Part shown: piece by piece, positions 35,201 through 44,130 of the stretch | Layout: each line of letters opens with the position of its first letter | Numbering within the stretch: position 1 is the stretch's first letter | NCBI RefSeq assembly: GCF_023656415.1 | Contig: NZ_JAMOIL010000011.1 | Span: 124,001 to 188,000 of the forward strand | Reading direction: 5' to 3' | Length of the DNA stretch: 64,000 bases | DNA from: Nocardioides bruguierae | GTDB taxonomy: Bacteria > Actinomycetota > Actinomycetes > Propionibacteriales > Nocardioidaceae | The notes under the pieces: model-generated | Databases searched by the model: none | Seen by the model: only the letters and a program-made list of their open reading frames with translations | Told to the model about the DNA's origin: nothing | Program-made: the position numbers and the translations under genes

Positions 35201-35702
35201 CGTGTCGCAGCCCTCATGGTCCCGTCGCTCACGTTCGCGACCCCCGACCGAGACAAACCCTCTACAATCCGAGGGCACGTCGGTGCTGCCACGTGCGGGC
35301 TCCATCCGGGTCGGACCCCTTGCCTTGACCCGAGATCCGCGTCCGCCTGTCGCCGCGCTGCACGTCCGGGCCCGACCCCACGTCGGGCCCGGCGCTGTTT
35401 TTCCACCCCGTCACGGGCCGCCGGCGGCGTCCTCACGACCCGTTCACGGGCCGTTGCCGCCTGTTCTTCACGGCGCCTTCACGTACGTGTTTGCCCAGGT
35501 GAACGGGCCCTCACAGCCTCACAGGCCTCACGGCCGTGAGGCCCGTGAGGCCGTGAGTCGAAGTTGATCGCGAGGTGACGGGTTTTACACTCTGCTCGAA
35601 ATCTGGGGAGCACATCGTGGTGTCACCAGCGCGGCCCAGCACCGGACGTCTTCAGGAGCCCGCGCCCGACCATCGCCCGCTCTTCCGTTTCCAGGAGCCA
35701 AC
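35201..35702 (+). promoter_or_regulatory. 502-bp narK upstream region with repeat array and candidate small RNA
   Basis: No protein gene is seen. A possible promoter (TACAAT at 35263-35268) leads to a three-hairpin stretch ending in a U5 terminator at 35402. Downstream, TCACGGGCCG occurs at 35411-35420 and 35444-35453, 33 bases apart. Many TCAC/GTGAG words follow, ending in the 20-bp palindrome at 35524-35543 and the triple GTGAG array at 35534-35557. The same array precedes nirB. AGGAG at 35691-35695 is the narK ribosome-binding site. Confidence 0.5.
35270..35402 (+). ncRNA. Candidate small RNA or leader with intrinsic terminator upstream of narK
   Basis: Three possible hairpins follow one another: 35275-35280 with 35291-35296; 35307-35312 with 35327-35332; and a perfect 11-bp stem 35366-35376 with 35382-35392, then CGCTG and U5 (35398-35402). 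U-tailed terminators are rare in this window; the other clear case is the Ms1-like RNA. TACAAT at 35263-35268 could be a -10 element, but no good -35 is seen. I know no RNA family with this sequence. It could instead be an attenuated leader of narK. Confidence 0.35.
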
Positions 35703-37184
35703 GTGACCACGTTGCAGAACCCGACGTCGGAGACCACTCCGACCACCGCCCGCCGCACCAAGCGCTGGATCTCCGACTGGCGCCCCGAGGACCCCGAGTT
35801 CTGGGAGTCCACCGGCCGCCCGGTCGCCCGCCGCAACCTCGTCTGGTCGATCCTCGCCGAGCACATCGGCTTCTCGGTCTGGTTCCTGTGGTCGATGAGC
35901 ACCGGCTTCCTGGCCGCCGCCGGCTTCGGCTACGACGCCGAGCAGCTGTTCATCCTGACCTCGGTCTCCTCCGCGGTCGGCGCGTTCCTCCGCGTGCCCT
36001 ACACCTTCGCCGTGCCGATCTTCGGCGGCCGCAACTGGACCGTGCTCAGCGCGCTCCTGCTCCTGATCCCCACGATCATGTTCGTCGTCGCGGTGCAGAA
36101 CCCCGAGACCTCCTACACGACCTTCGTGCTGATCGCCGCCCTCTCCGGCTTCGGTGGTGGCAACTTCGCCTCCTCGATGGCGAACATCAACGCCTTCTAC
36201 CCGGCCAAGGAGAAGGGTCTGGCGCTGGGCCTGAACGCGGCCGGCGGCAACATCGGCGTCGCCGTCGTCCAGCTGATCCTCCCCATCGTCATCGGTGCGG
36301 GCGGCCTGTGGGGCCTCATCAAGGGCGCCGAGACCATCCAGCTCGCGAACGTCGGCTACCTCTACATCGGCCTGTCCCTGGTCGCGGCCGCCGGTGCCTA
36401 CTTCTTCATGAACAACCTCGAGGGCGCCCAGACCCGTCTCTCGGAGACCGCCACGATCCTGAAGCAGAAGCAGACGTGGATCATGTCGTTCCTCTACGTC
36501 GGCACCTTCGGCTCGTTCATCGGCTACTCCGGTGCCTTCGGCCTGCTCATCAAGCTCTACTTCTCCGGCACCTTCGACGGCGCCTTCTCCGGCTACACCT
36601 TCGCCTACTACGCCTTCCTCGGCGCCACCGTGGGCTCCATCTGCCGCCCGATCGGCGGCAGGATCGCCGACAAGCTCGGCGGCGCCAAGGTCACCCTCGG
36701 CGTCTTCCTCCTCCAGGCCGGCGGCACGCTCGGCATCCTCTACTCCGTCTACCAGCTCGAGGCCGCCACGAGCCCCGAGGCCGTCGCCGCCAACGGCCAG
36801 GTCTTCAACCTCTTCCTCGCGACCTTCCTGTTCGTCTTCGCCATGACCGGCTTCGGCAACGGCTCGACGTTCAAGATGATCCCGGCGATCTGGAAGACCC
36901 AGGCCGAGCTCGACACCCCCGAGGGCGGCGTCAGCCGCACCCTCGCCCTGAAGAAGCGGGCCCTCGAGGCCTCCGCCGCGGTCGGCATCGTCTCCGCGGT
37001 CGGCGCCTTCGGTGGCTTCGTGATCCCGATGATGTTCGCCGCCCCGTGGGTCCCCGCGGACGGCAAGCTCGAGGCCGTGCAGACCGCCTTCTGGGTCTTC
37101 ACCGCCTACTACGTGGCCTGCGCCGTCGTGACCTACGCGGTCTACATGCGCAAGGGCACCCCGCTGGCCGAGGCCAACGTCTGA
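35703..37184 (+). CDS. narK: Nitrate/nitrite transporter, NarK/NNP family
   Basis: 493 residues, 12 spans, GTG start with AGGAG 8 bases upstream. The NNP signatures are GFGGGNFASSMANINAFYPA with KGLALGLNAAGGNIGV, and GFGNGSTFKMIPAIW in the second half; the conserved arginines R in LRVPYTF and R in ICRPIGGRIADK match nitrate-binding positions of the family. With an assimilatory reductase directly downstream it most likely imports nitrate, possibly also exporting nitrite. A hairpin separates it from the reductase genes. A shared repeat array lies 146 bases upstream of its start. Confidence 0.93.
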   Translation: MTTLQNPTSETTPTTARRTKRWISDWRPEDPEFWESTGRPVARRNLVWSILAEHIGFSVWFLWSMSTGFLAAAGFGYDAEQLFILTSVSSAVGAFLRVPYTFAVPIFGGRNWTVLSALLLLIPTIMFVVAVQNPETSYTTFVLIAALSGFGGGNFASSMANINAFYPAKEKGLALGLNAAGGNIGVAVVQLILPIVIGAGGLWGLIKGAETIQLANVGYLYIGLSLVAAAGAYFFMNNLEGAQTRLSETATILKQKQTWIMSFLYVGTFGSFIGYSGAFGLLIKLYFSGTFDGAFSGYTFAYYAFLGATVGSICRPIGGRIADKLGGAKVTLGVFLLQAGGTLGILYSVYQLEAATSPEAVAANGQVFNLFLATFLFVFAMTGFGNGSTFKMIPAIWKTQAELDTPEGGVSRTLALKKRALEASAAVGIVSAVGAFGGFVIPMMFAAPWVPADGKLEAVQTAFWVFTAYYVACAVVTYAVYMRKGTPLAEANV

Positions 37185-37226
37185 GCCATACCCCTGCCGC
37201 ACCGCAGTCCGAGGTCCACGCCTCAC

Positions 37227-37260
37227 GCCGGACCCGGGTCAACGACGACCCGGGTCCGGC
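37227..37260 (+). terminator. Hairpin between narK and the nitrate reductase gene
   Basis: 14-bp perfect arms, 37227-37240 and 37247-37260, loop AACGAC. It would separate narK from the reductase genes or leave partial read-through. Confidence 0.75.
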
Positions 37261-37326
37261 ACCACTCGTTCCCCGGTCCTCGGGGCACGACCGGCACCGC
37301 CCCGCTCCCCGACGCAGGAGGCTCCC

Positions 37327-39420
37327 GTGACCACGCTCAGCACCGGTCCCGACACCACGGTCAACACCCACTGCCCCTACTGCTCCCTGCAGTGCGGCAT
37401 GAAGCTCCAGCCGGGCCGCGCCGCCGGTCGGCCGACGCTCGAGGTGCTGCCGTGGGCCGAGTTCCCGGTGAACGAGGGCGGCCTGTGCCGCAAGGGCTGG
37501 ACGTCCACGGGCCTGCGCGGCTCCCGCGAGCGGCTCACCACGCCCCTGGTGCGCGACCGGGAGACCGGCGCCCTGGCGGCAGCCACCTGGGACGAGGCCC
37601 TCGACCTGGTCGCCGGGCGGATCGCCGGCATCCAGGACGAGCACGGCAAGGACGGCGTCGCGATCTTCGGCGGCGGCGGCCTCACCAACGAGAAGGCCTA
37701 CCAGCTGGGCAAGTTCGCCCGCGTCGCGCTCGGCACCAGCCAGATCGACTACAACGGGCGCTGGTGCATGAGCTCGGCCGCCTCCGCCGGCACCCGCACG
37801 TTCGGCGTCGACCGCGGTCTCCCGTTCCCGCTCGCCGACGTGGAGCAGGCCGACCTCGTCCTGCTCGTCGGCTCCAACATGGCCGAGACGATGCCGCCCG
37901 CCGCGAGGCACCTCGACCGCTGCCGGGACAACGGCGGCAAGGTCGTCGTCATCGACCCCCGCGTCACCTCCACCGCGGAGCGGGCGGACGTCGTCGTCCA
38001 GCCCGTCCCCGGCACCGACCTCGTCCTCGCCCTCGGCCTCCTCCACCTGGTGATCGCCGGCGGTCACGTGGACACCGAGTACGTGGAGTCCCGCACGCAC
38101 GGCTTCCAGGCCGTCGCGGACAGCGTCGCGGCCTGGTGGCCCGAGCGCGTCGAGCGCGTCACCGGCGTCTCCGCCGACGAGCTCCGCGCCCTGGCCGACC
38201 TGGTCGTCTCCACCCGCAGGGTGATGATCCTGACCGCCCGGGGCGCCGAGCAGCACGCCACCGGCTCCGACACCGTGCTGGCCTGGCTCGACCTGGCCCT
38301 CGCGCTGGGCCTGCCCGGCCGCCCGTTCGCCGGCTACGGCTGCCTCACCGGCCAGGGCAACGGCCAGGGCGGTCGCGAGCACGGCCAGAAGAACGACCAG
38401 CTGCCCGGCTACCGGATGCTGGTCGACCCGGCCGCCCGCGAGCACGTCGCCGGGGTCTGGGGCGTCGACCCCGACAGCCTGCCCGGGCCCGGGCGCTCGG
38501 CCTACGAGCTGCTCGACGCACTGGGCACCGACGCGGGCCCGAAGGCGCTGCTCGTCTTCGGCTCCAACATCGTCGTCTCCTCGCCCAACGCCACCCACGT
38601 CGAGGACCGGCTGAACAGCCTGGACCTGCTGGTCGTGTGCGACATCGTGATGAGCGAGACCGCGGCCATGGCCGACGTCGTCCTGCCCGTCACGCAGTGG
38701 GCCGAGGAGACCGGCACCATGACCAACCTCGAGGGCCGGGTCATCCTGCGCCGCCAGGCGGTCGCACCGCCCCGCGGCGTCCACTCCGACCTCGACGTGA
38801 TCTCGGGCCTGGCCGAGCGCCTCAAGGCTCCCATCACCTTCTCGACCGACCCCGAGGAGGTCTTCGAGGAGCTCGGCCGGGCCTCGGCCGGCGGCAAGGC
38901 CGACTACGCCGGGATCAGCTACGAGCGGATCGACGCCGAGCAGGGCGTCTTCTGGCCCTGCCCGAGCCCCGCCCACCCCGGCACACCGCGGATGTTCACC
39001 GAGCGGTTCGCCCACCCGGACGGCCGCGCGAGGATGCACGTGGTCGAGCACCGCGGCACCGCCGAGCCGGTGGACGCCGAGTACCCGCTGCACCTCACCA
39101 CGGGCCGCATCCTGGCCCAGTACCAGTCGGGCGCCCAGACCCGTCGCATCACGGACCTGCCGGACGACGGCGCGTTCCTGGAGATGCACCCGGTGCTGGC
39201 CGCTCGCCTCGGGATCGCCGACGGCGACCCCGTCACCGTCTCCACCCGGCGGGGGCGCCTCCAGGCCCCCGCCCGGGTGGTGCCCACCATCCGTCACGAC
39301 ACCGTCTTCGCGCCGTTCCACTGGCTCGGCGTCAACCGGCTCACCAACGACGCGCTCGACCCGGCCAGCCGGATGCCCGAGTTCAAGGTGTGCGCAGCAG
39401 CTGTGGAGGCCCAGGCATGA
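37327..39420 (+). CDS. nasC: Assimilatory nitrate reductase, molybdopterin catalytic subunit
   Basis: 697 residues, GTG start with GCAGGAGG upstream. The N-terminal 4Fe-4S site uses C16, C19, C23 and C54 (CPYCSLQC, then LCRKG). Molybdopterin-binding segments include NGRWCMSSAASAGTRTFGVDRG (C140s region, likely Mo ligand) and GCLTGQGNGQGGREHGQKNDQLPGYR. The C-terminal molydopterin dinucleotide-binding domain has LTTGRILAQYQSGAQTRR. No signal peptide, so it acts in the cytoplasm, reducing nitrate to nitrite. Electrons probably come from the next gene product, whose ATG overlaps this stop. Confidence 0.92.
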   Translation: MTTLSTGPDTTVNTHCPYCSLQCGMKLQPGRAAGRPTLEVLPWAEFPVNEGGLCRKGWTSTGLRGSRERLTTPLVRDRETGALAAATWDEALDLVAGRIAGIQDEHGKDGVAIFGGGGLTNEKAYQLGKFARVALGTSQIDYNGRWCMSSAASAGTRTFGVDRGLPFPLADVEQADLVLLVGSNMAETMPPAARHLDRCRDNGGKVVVIDPRVTSTAERADVVVQPVPGTDLVLALGLLHLVIAGGHVDTEYVESRTHGFQAVADSVAAWWPERVERVTGVSADELRALADLVVSTRRVMILTARGAEQHATGSDTVLAWLDLALALGLPGRPFAGYGCLTGQGNGQGGREHGQKNDQLPGYRMLVDPAAREHVAGVWGVDPDSLPGPGRSAYELLDALGTDAGPKALLVFGSNIVVSSPNATHVEDRLNSLDLLVVCDIVMSETAAMADVVLPVTQWAEETGTMTNLEGRVILRRQAVAPPRGVHSDLDVISGLAERLKAPITFSTDPEEVFEELGRASAGGKADYAGISYERIDAEQGVFWPCPSPAHPGTPRMFTERFAHPDGRARMHVVEHRGTAEPVDAEYPLHLTTGRILAQYQSGAQTRRITDLPDDGAFLEMHPVLAARLGIADGDPVTVSTRRGRLQAPARVVPTIRHDTVFAPFHWLGVNRLTNDALDPASRMPEFKVCAAAVEAQA

Positions 39421-40982
39421 GCACCCCCGAGATCAACGCCGACATCAACGCCGGCATCAACGCCGACATCGACGCCGATCTCGACGCCGGGACCAGCGAC
39501 CAGCAGGACGGCCGCGAACGGCTCGTCGTGGTCGGCAACGGGATGGCGGCGACCCGGCTGGTCGAGCAGCTGGTGGCGAACGGCTACCCCGGCCACGTGA
39601 CCGTCCTCGGCGACGAGGAGGTCCCCGCCTACAACCGCATCCTGCTCTCCGCGGTGCTCGAGGGCACCCACGACCGGGACGCGATCACCCTGCGCCGCGG
39701 CGACTGGTTCGCCGAGCACGGCATCGACCTGCGGCTGGGCTCCCGGGTCCTCGCGGTCGACCGCGACTACGGCGACGTCATGCTCGTCGACGGCACCACG
39801 ATCCCCTTCGACCGCCTCGTCCTGGCGACGGGCTCGATCCCGACGCTGCCGCCGATGCGCGGGCTGATCAGGCACGACGGCTCGCTGCACCCCCGCGTCC
39901 ACGCCTTCCGCTCGGTCGCCGACTGCGAGGGGCTCGACGAGGCCGTCACGGCCCGCCCCGGCTCGCGCGCCGTGGTGGTGGGCGGCGGGCTCCTCGGCCT
40001 TCAGGTCGCGCGGGCCCTGTCGCTGCGCGGTCTGCAGGTCGAAGTCGTCGAGGCCACCGAGCACCTGCTCTCCCGGCAGGTCGACGAGGCCGGCGCGAAG
40101 GTGCTGCGCCGCAGCCTCACCAAGCTCGGCACCACCGTCTACACCGGGGCACGCGTGACCCGCCTCGTCGACCCGCCCAGCGGCGGCTCGGTCACCGACG
40201 ACGGCCCGGTCGGCCTCCAGCTCGACAACGGCTTCGTGCTCGAGACCGACCTGGTCGTGCTCACCGCCGGCGGCCGACCGTCCACCGCCCTGGCGCGGGG
40301 CGCCGGCCTCGAGGTGCGCCGCGGCATCGTCGTGGACGACACCCTCACCTCCGTCACCGACGGCCGGATCAGCGCCATCGGCGACTGCGCCCAGCACGGC
40401 GGCGTCGTCCACGGCTTCGTCGCCCCGGCCTGGGAGCAGGCGAGCGTGCTGGCCAACCGGCTCTGCGGCGGGGACGTCACCCACGCCGGCTCACGGGTGG
40501 TCGCACGACTGCGTGCCACCGACCTCGACGTCGCGGTGCTCGGCGACCCGGTGGGGGCCGACGGCGAGGTCGTCGAGGTCTCCAACCCGCTGGCCGGCAA
40601 GCACAGCCGGCTCGTCGTGCAGGACGGGCGGATCGTCGCGGCCTCGCTGGTCGGGGACCTCTCGCGGGTCGGGATCATCACCCAGCACTACGACCACGGC
40701 ACGGTGCTGGGCATCAAGGAGCACGGCGACCTGCTGCTGCCCGACGTGGTGCCGACCCCGACCGTCCTGCCCGACGAGGCGGAGGTCTGCGCCTGCGCCG
40801 GCGTCACCGCCGGAGCGATCCGGGCGTGCACCTCCCTGGAGCACGTCAAGGAGTCCACCCGCGCCACCACCGGCTGCGGCGGCTGCGCGAACGCCTGCCG
40901 CGACCTGCTCGCCGAGAAGCTCGGCGCACCGGTGGGCGGCACGGGCGGCACGCGCCCTCACGCCGCCTTCACAACCGCCTGA
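39417..40982 (+). CDS. nasB: FAD/NAD(P)H oxidoreductase with BFD-type 2Fe-2S domain, nitrate reductase electron donor
   Basis: 521 residues. Two Rossmann motifs are seen: VVVGNGMAATRLVEQL (FAD) near residue 37 and VVVGGGLLGLQVARAL (NAD(P)H) in the middle. A C-terminal BFD-like 2Fe-2S domain has VCACAGVT and TGCGGCANAC. It resembles the N-terminal half of NirB and the NasB subunit; it lacks the siroheme half, so it is an electron-transfer partner of the upstream reductase. Residues 5-24 are an odd repeat, EINA-DINA-GINA-DIDA-DLDA, encoded by five 12-bp units at 39429-39488. The ATG overlaps the nasC stop. Confidence 0.9.
   Translation: MSTPEINADINAGINADIDADLDAGTSDQQDGRERLVVVGNGMAATRLVEQLVANGYPGHVTVLGDEEVPAYNRILLSAVLEGTHDRDAITLRRGDWFAEHGIDLRLGSRVLAVDRDYGDVMLVDGTTIPFDRLVLATGSIPTLPPMRGLIRHDGSLHPRVHAFRSVADCEGLDEAVTARPGSRAVVVGGGLLGLQVARALSLRGLQVEVVEATEHLLSRQVDEAGAKVLRRSLTKLGTTVYTGARVTRLVDPPSGGSVTDDGPVGLQLDNGFVLETDLVVLTAGGRPSTALARGAGLEVRRGIVVDDTLTSVTDGRISAIGDCAQHGGVVHGFVAPAWEQASVLANRLCGGDVTHAGSRVVARLRATDLDVAVLGDPVGADGEVVEVSNPLAGKHSRLVVQDGRIVAASLVGDLSRVGIITQHYDHGTVLGIKEHGDLLLPDVVPTPTVLPDEAEVCACAGVTAGAIRACTSLEHVKESTRATTGCGGCANACRDLLAEKLGAPVGGTGGTRPHAAFTTA
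39429..39488 (+). repeat. Five in-frame 12-bp tandem repeats at the nasB start
   Basis: Units at 39429, 39441, 39453, 39465 and 39477 follow the pattern (GAC/GGC/GAG)ATC(AAC/GAC)GCC and encode (D/G/E)I(N/D)A. Expansion or loss would change protein length by 4 residues without a frameshift. Confidence 0.85.
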
Positions 40983-41147
40983 CCTGCACGTTCACGCCGC
41001 CCTCATGTGAGGTCGTGAGGGCCGTGAGGCGGTGAGCGAGATGTCACGAGAAGCACCGTCCGGCGTGACGGAGGGGCAACCCCCGCCACGCAACCTGGTA
41101 CCTGTCAGCCCCACTCGTCCGCGGTCCGCCGCAGCAGGAGACACCCC
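40983..41147 (+). promoter_or_regulatory. nirB upstream region with GTGAG repeat array
   Basis: GTGAG words start at 41007, 41015, 41024 and 41032, in the direction of nirB; the last three reproduce the 9- and 8-base spacing seen upstream of narK. The 24 bases 41013-41036 match 35534-35557 at 21 positions. GTCACG at 41043-41048 and CGTGAC at 41064-41069 form inverted arms. AGGAGA at about 41134-41139 serves the nirB ATG. Confidence 0.65.
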
Positions 41148-43730
41148 ATGAGCAACCGCCAGCGCCTCGTCGTCGTCGGCCACGGCATGGTCGGCCACCG
41201 GTTCGTGCAGGCCGCCGTCGAGCGGGGCCTCACCGACACCTTCGACGTCGTCATCCTGGGTGAGGAGCCCCGCGCGGCCTACGACCGCGTCGCCCTCACC
41301 TCCTACTTCTCGGCCACCTGCGCCGAGGAGCTCTCGCTGCTGCCGGGTGGGTCCTACGACCACGACGCGGTCGAGCTGCGGATCAGCACCGAGGTCGTCT
41401 CCCTCGACCGGGCCGCCCGCACCGTCACCGCCCGCGACAAGGTCACCGGCACCGAGACGGTGCTCGGCTACGACCAGCTCGTGCTGGCCACCGGTGCCGC
41501 CCCGTTCGTGCCCCCGGTCCCGGGGCGGGAGCACGACGGCGTGTTCGTCTACCGCACGATCGAGGACCTCGACGCGATCCGCGAGGCCTCGCACACCGCC
41601 ACGTCCGGCATCGTCATCGGCGGCGGCCTGCTCGGCCTCGAGGCGGCCAACGCGCTCGTGCAGCTGGGCCTGCAGACCCACGTCGTCGAGATGGCCCCGC
41701 GCCTCATGCCGGTCCAGCTCGACCAGGCCGGCGGCTCCACGCTGGTGCGCCACATCGAGAAGCTCGGGGTCAACGTCCACGCGGGCGTCATGACCCAGGA
41801 GATCACCGCCGGGGAGACCGGCAGCGTCGACGGCCTCCAGCTCAAGGACTCCTACAAGATCGACGCGCAGGTCGTCGTCTTCTCCGCCGGCGTCCGGCCC
41901 CGCGACGTCCTGGGGCGCGAGTCGGGCCTGGAGATCGCCGAGCGCGGCGGCATCCTGGTCGACGACCAGTGCCACACCTCCGACGAGCGCATCTGGGCGA
42001 TCGGCGAGTGCGCCGCCCCCGCGGGCCGCATGTACGGCCTCGTCGCCCCCGGCTACGACATGGCCGAGGTCGTCGCGGACGCCCTGCTGGACGGCCCGGG
42101 CCGCTTCACCGGCGCCGACATGTCCACCAAGCTCAAGCTGCTCGGCGTCGACGTGGCCTCCTTCGGTGACGCCTTCGCGACCACCGAGGGCTCGCTGGAG
42201 CTCGTCTACTCCGACGCCGTCGCCGGCGTGTACAAGAAGCTCGTCGTCACCGAGGACGGCACCCGCCTGCTCGGCGGCATCCTGGTCGGCGACGCGGCCG
42301 CCTACGGCATCCTGCGCCCGATGGTCGCCACGTCGACGAACCCCGGCATCGCGCTGCCGGAGAACCCCGAGGAGCTCATCCTCCCGGCCTCGCGCGGCGG
42401 GTCGACCGGCGGCGGCGTGGCCGCCCTGCCGGACGAGGCGCAGATCTGCTCGTGCAACAACGTCAGCAAGGGCGACATCGTCCACGCCGTCGAGGACGGC
42501 TGCGAGGACGTGGCCTCCGTCAAGAGCTGCACCAACGCCGGCACCACCTGCGGCTCGTGCGTCACCAGCGTCAAGGCGATCATCGAGGACCACTTCGCCA
42601 AGACCGGCCGCGAGGTCTCCAAGGCCCTGTGCGAGCACTTCGCGATCTCGCGAGCCGAGCTCTTCGAGGTCGTGAAGATCCACGGCTACACGACCTTCGA
42701 GGCGGTCCTCGAGGCCCACGGGACCGGCCGCGGCTGCGACATCTGCAAGCCCACGGTCGCCTCGGTCCTGGCCAGCCAGTTCAACGAGCACGTCCTGGGC
42801 GGCACCCACGCCGGGCTGCAGGACACCAACGACGCCTACCTGGCCAACATCCAGAAGAACGGCTCCTACTCCGTCGTCCCGCGCATCCCCGGCGGGGAGG
42901 TGACGCCCGAGGGCCTCATCGTGATCGGCGAGGTCGCCCGCGACTTCGGCCTCTACACCAAGATCACCGGCGGCCAGCGCATCGACATGTTCGGTGCCCG
43001 CATGGAGGACCTGCCCGCCATCTGGGGCCGCCTCGTGGACGCCGGCTTCGAGTCCGGCCACGCCTACGGCAAGTCCCTGCGGACCGTGAAGTCCTGCGTC
43101 GGCTCGGAGTGGTGCCGCTACGGCGTCCAGGAGTCGGTGTCCATGGCCATCCGCCTGGAGCTGCGCTACCGCGGCCTGCGCTCCCCGCACAAGCTCAAGG
43201 GCGGGGTCTCCGGCTGCGCCCGCGAGTGCGCCGAGGCCCGGGGCAAGGACTTCGGCGTCATCGCCACCGACAAGGGCTGGAACCTCTACGTCGGCGGCAA
43301 CGGCGGCATGAACCCCGCCCACGCCCAGCTGCTGGCCGGCGACCTCGACGACGAGACGCTGATCAGCTACCTCGACCGGTTCCTCATGTACTACGTCCGG
43401 ATGGCCGACCGACTCCAGCGCACGGCTCCCTGGATCGACTCCCTCGAGGGCGGGCTCGACCGGGTCAAGGCCGTGGTCGTGGACGACGTCCTCGGCCTGG
43501 GCTCCGAGCTGGAGGAGTCCATGGAGCGTCACGTCGCCACGTACGAGGACGAGTGGGCGGCCACGCTGGCCGACCCCCAGAAGCTGGAGCGCTTCGTGTC
43601 CTTCGTCAACGCCCCCGGCACGCCCGACCCCAACATCACCTTCACCACCGAGCGCGACCAGATCCGGCCCGAGAACCACGCCGGCCCGGTCGTCCTCGGC
43701 ACGACGATCCCCGTGGGAGCCTCCCGATGA
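41148..43730 (+). CDS. nirB: Assimilatory nitrite reductase large subunit
   Basis: Reduces nitrite to ammonium with NAD(P)H; 860 residues. The N-terminal FAD half has VVVGHGMVGHRFVQA and IVIGGGLLGLEAANAL. The BFD-type 2Fe-2S site has C434 and C436 (ICSCNN) and C468 and C471 (CGSC). The siroheme/4Fe-4S site is C650, C656, C690 and C694 (SCVGSEWC, then GCARECAE), exactly the sulfite/nitrite reductase pattern. The C-terminal part is complete. nirD follows with an ATGA overlap. Siroheme supply fits the HemD- and CbiX-type genes downstream. Confidence 0.95.
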   Translation: MSNRQRLVVVGHGMVGHRFVQAAVERGLTDTFDVVILGEEPRAAYDRVALTSYFSATCAEELSLLPGGSYDHDAVELRISTEVVSLDRAARTVTARDKVTGTETVLGYDQLVLATGAAPFVPPVPGREHDGVFVYRTIEDLDAIREASHTATSGIVIGGGLLGLEAANALVQLGLQTHVVEMAPRLMPVQLDQAGGSTLVRHIEKLGVNVHAGVMTQEITAGETGSVDGLQLKDSYKIDAQVVVFSAGVRPRDVLGRESGLEIAERGGILVDDQCHTSDERIWAIGECAAPAGRMYGLVAPGYDMAEVVADALLDGPGRFTGADMSTKLKLLGVDVASFGDAFATTEGSLELVYSDAVAGVYKKLVVTEDGTRLLGGILVGDAAAYGILRPMVATSTNPGIALPENPEELILPASRGGSTGGGVAALPDEAQICSCNNVSKGDIVHAVEDGCEDVASVKSCTNAGTTCGSCVTSVKAIIEDHFAKTGREVSKALCEHFAISRAELFEVVKIHGYTTFEAVLEAHGTGRGCDICKPTVASVLASQFNEHVLGGTHAGLQDTNDAYLANIQKNGSYSVVPRIPGGEVTPEGLIVIGEVARDFGLYTKITGGQRIDMFGARMEDLPAIWGRLVDAGFESGHAYGKSLRTVKSCVGSEWCRYGVQESVSMAIRLELRYRGLRSPHKLKGGVSGCARECAEARGKDFGVIATDKGWNLYVGGNGGMNPAHAQLLAGDLDDETLISYLDRFLMYYVRMADRLQRTAPWIDSLEGGLDRVKAVVVDDVLGLGSELEESMERHVATYEDEWAATLADPQKLERFVSFVNAPGTPDPNITFTTERDQIRPENHAGPVVLGTTIPVGASR

Positions 43731-44095
43731 CCGCCACGCTGCCCGACCACACCACCACCGACGAGTGGGAGCCGGTCTGCCGGCTCGAGCAGGTGCCCGC
43801 CGAGGCAGGGGTGGCCGCCCTGGTCCGCGGGGAGGCCGTCGCCCTGTTCCGTGACCACCGCGACGAGGTCTACGCCCTGTCCAACGTGTGTCCCTTCGCT
43901 CGTGCCTCGGTGCTCTCGCGTGGCATCGTGGGTACTCGCAGCGGCGTGCCCTTCGTGGCGTCGCCGATGAAGAAGCAGCCCTTCCGTCTGGCCGACGGGG
44001 TGTGCCTCGACGACGAGGCCGTGCGGGTGGACACCTGGGACGTCAAGGTCGACGGCGGGGTGGTCCTCGTGGGGGCGAAGCGCACGCCGGCATGA
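43727..44095 (+). CDS. nirD: Nitrite reductase small subunit
   Basis: 122 residues with the NirD/Rieske-like fold: EPVCRLEQVP at the start, then AVALFRDHRDEVYALSNVCPFARASVLSRGIVG and the loop SPMKKQPFRLADGVC. As is usual for NirD, the cysteine/histidine cluster ligands of true Rieske proteins are not complete. The ATG overlaps the nirB stop, and the stop overlaps a possible ATG of the next gene (44092-44095). Confidence 0.92.
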   Translation: MTATLPDHTTTDEWEPVCRLEQVPAEAGVAALVRGEAVALFRDHRDEVYALSNVCPFARASVLSRGIVGTRSGVPFVASPMKKQPFRLADGVCLDDEAVRVDTWDVKVDGGVVLVGAKRTPA

Positions 44096-44130
44096 ACGAC
44101 GGTGCCGGCCCGATCTCGGAGGGGGAGCCG

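Noticed and set aside
41040..41070. GlnR binding site before nirB
   Set aside because: GTCAC and GTGAC words occur, but the spacing to GAAAC-type half-sites does not fit the GlnR pattern as I know it.
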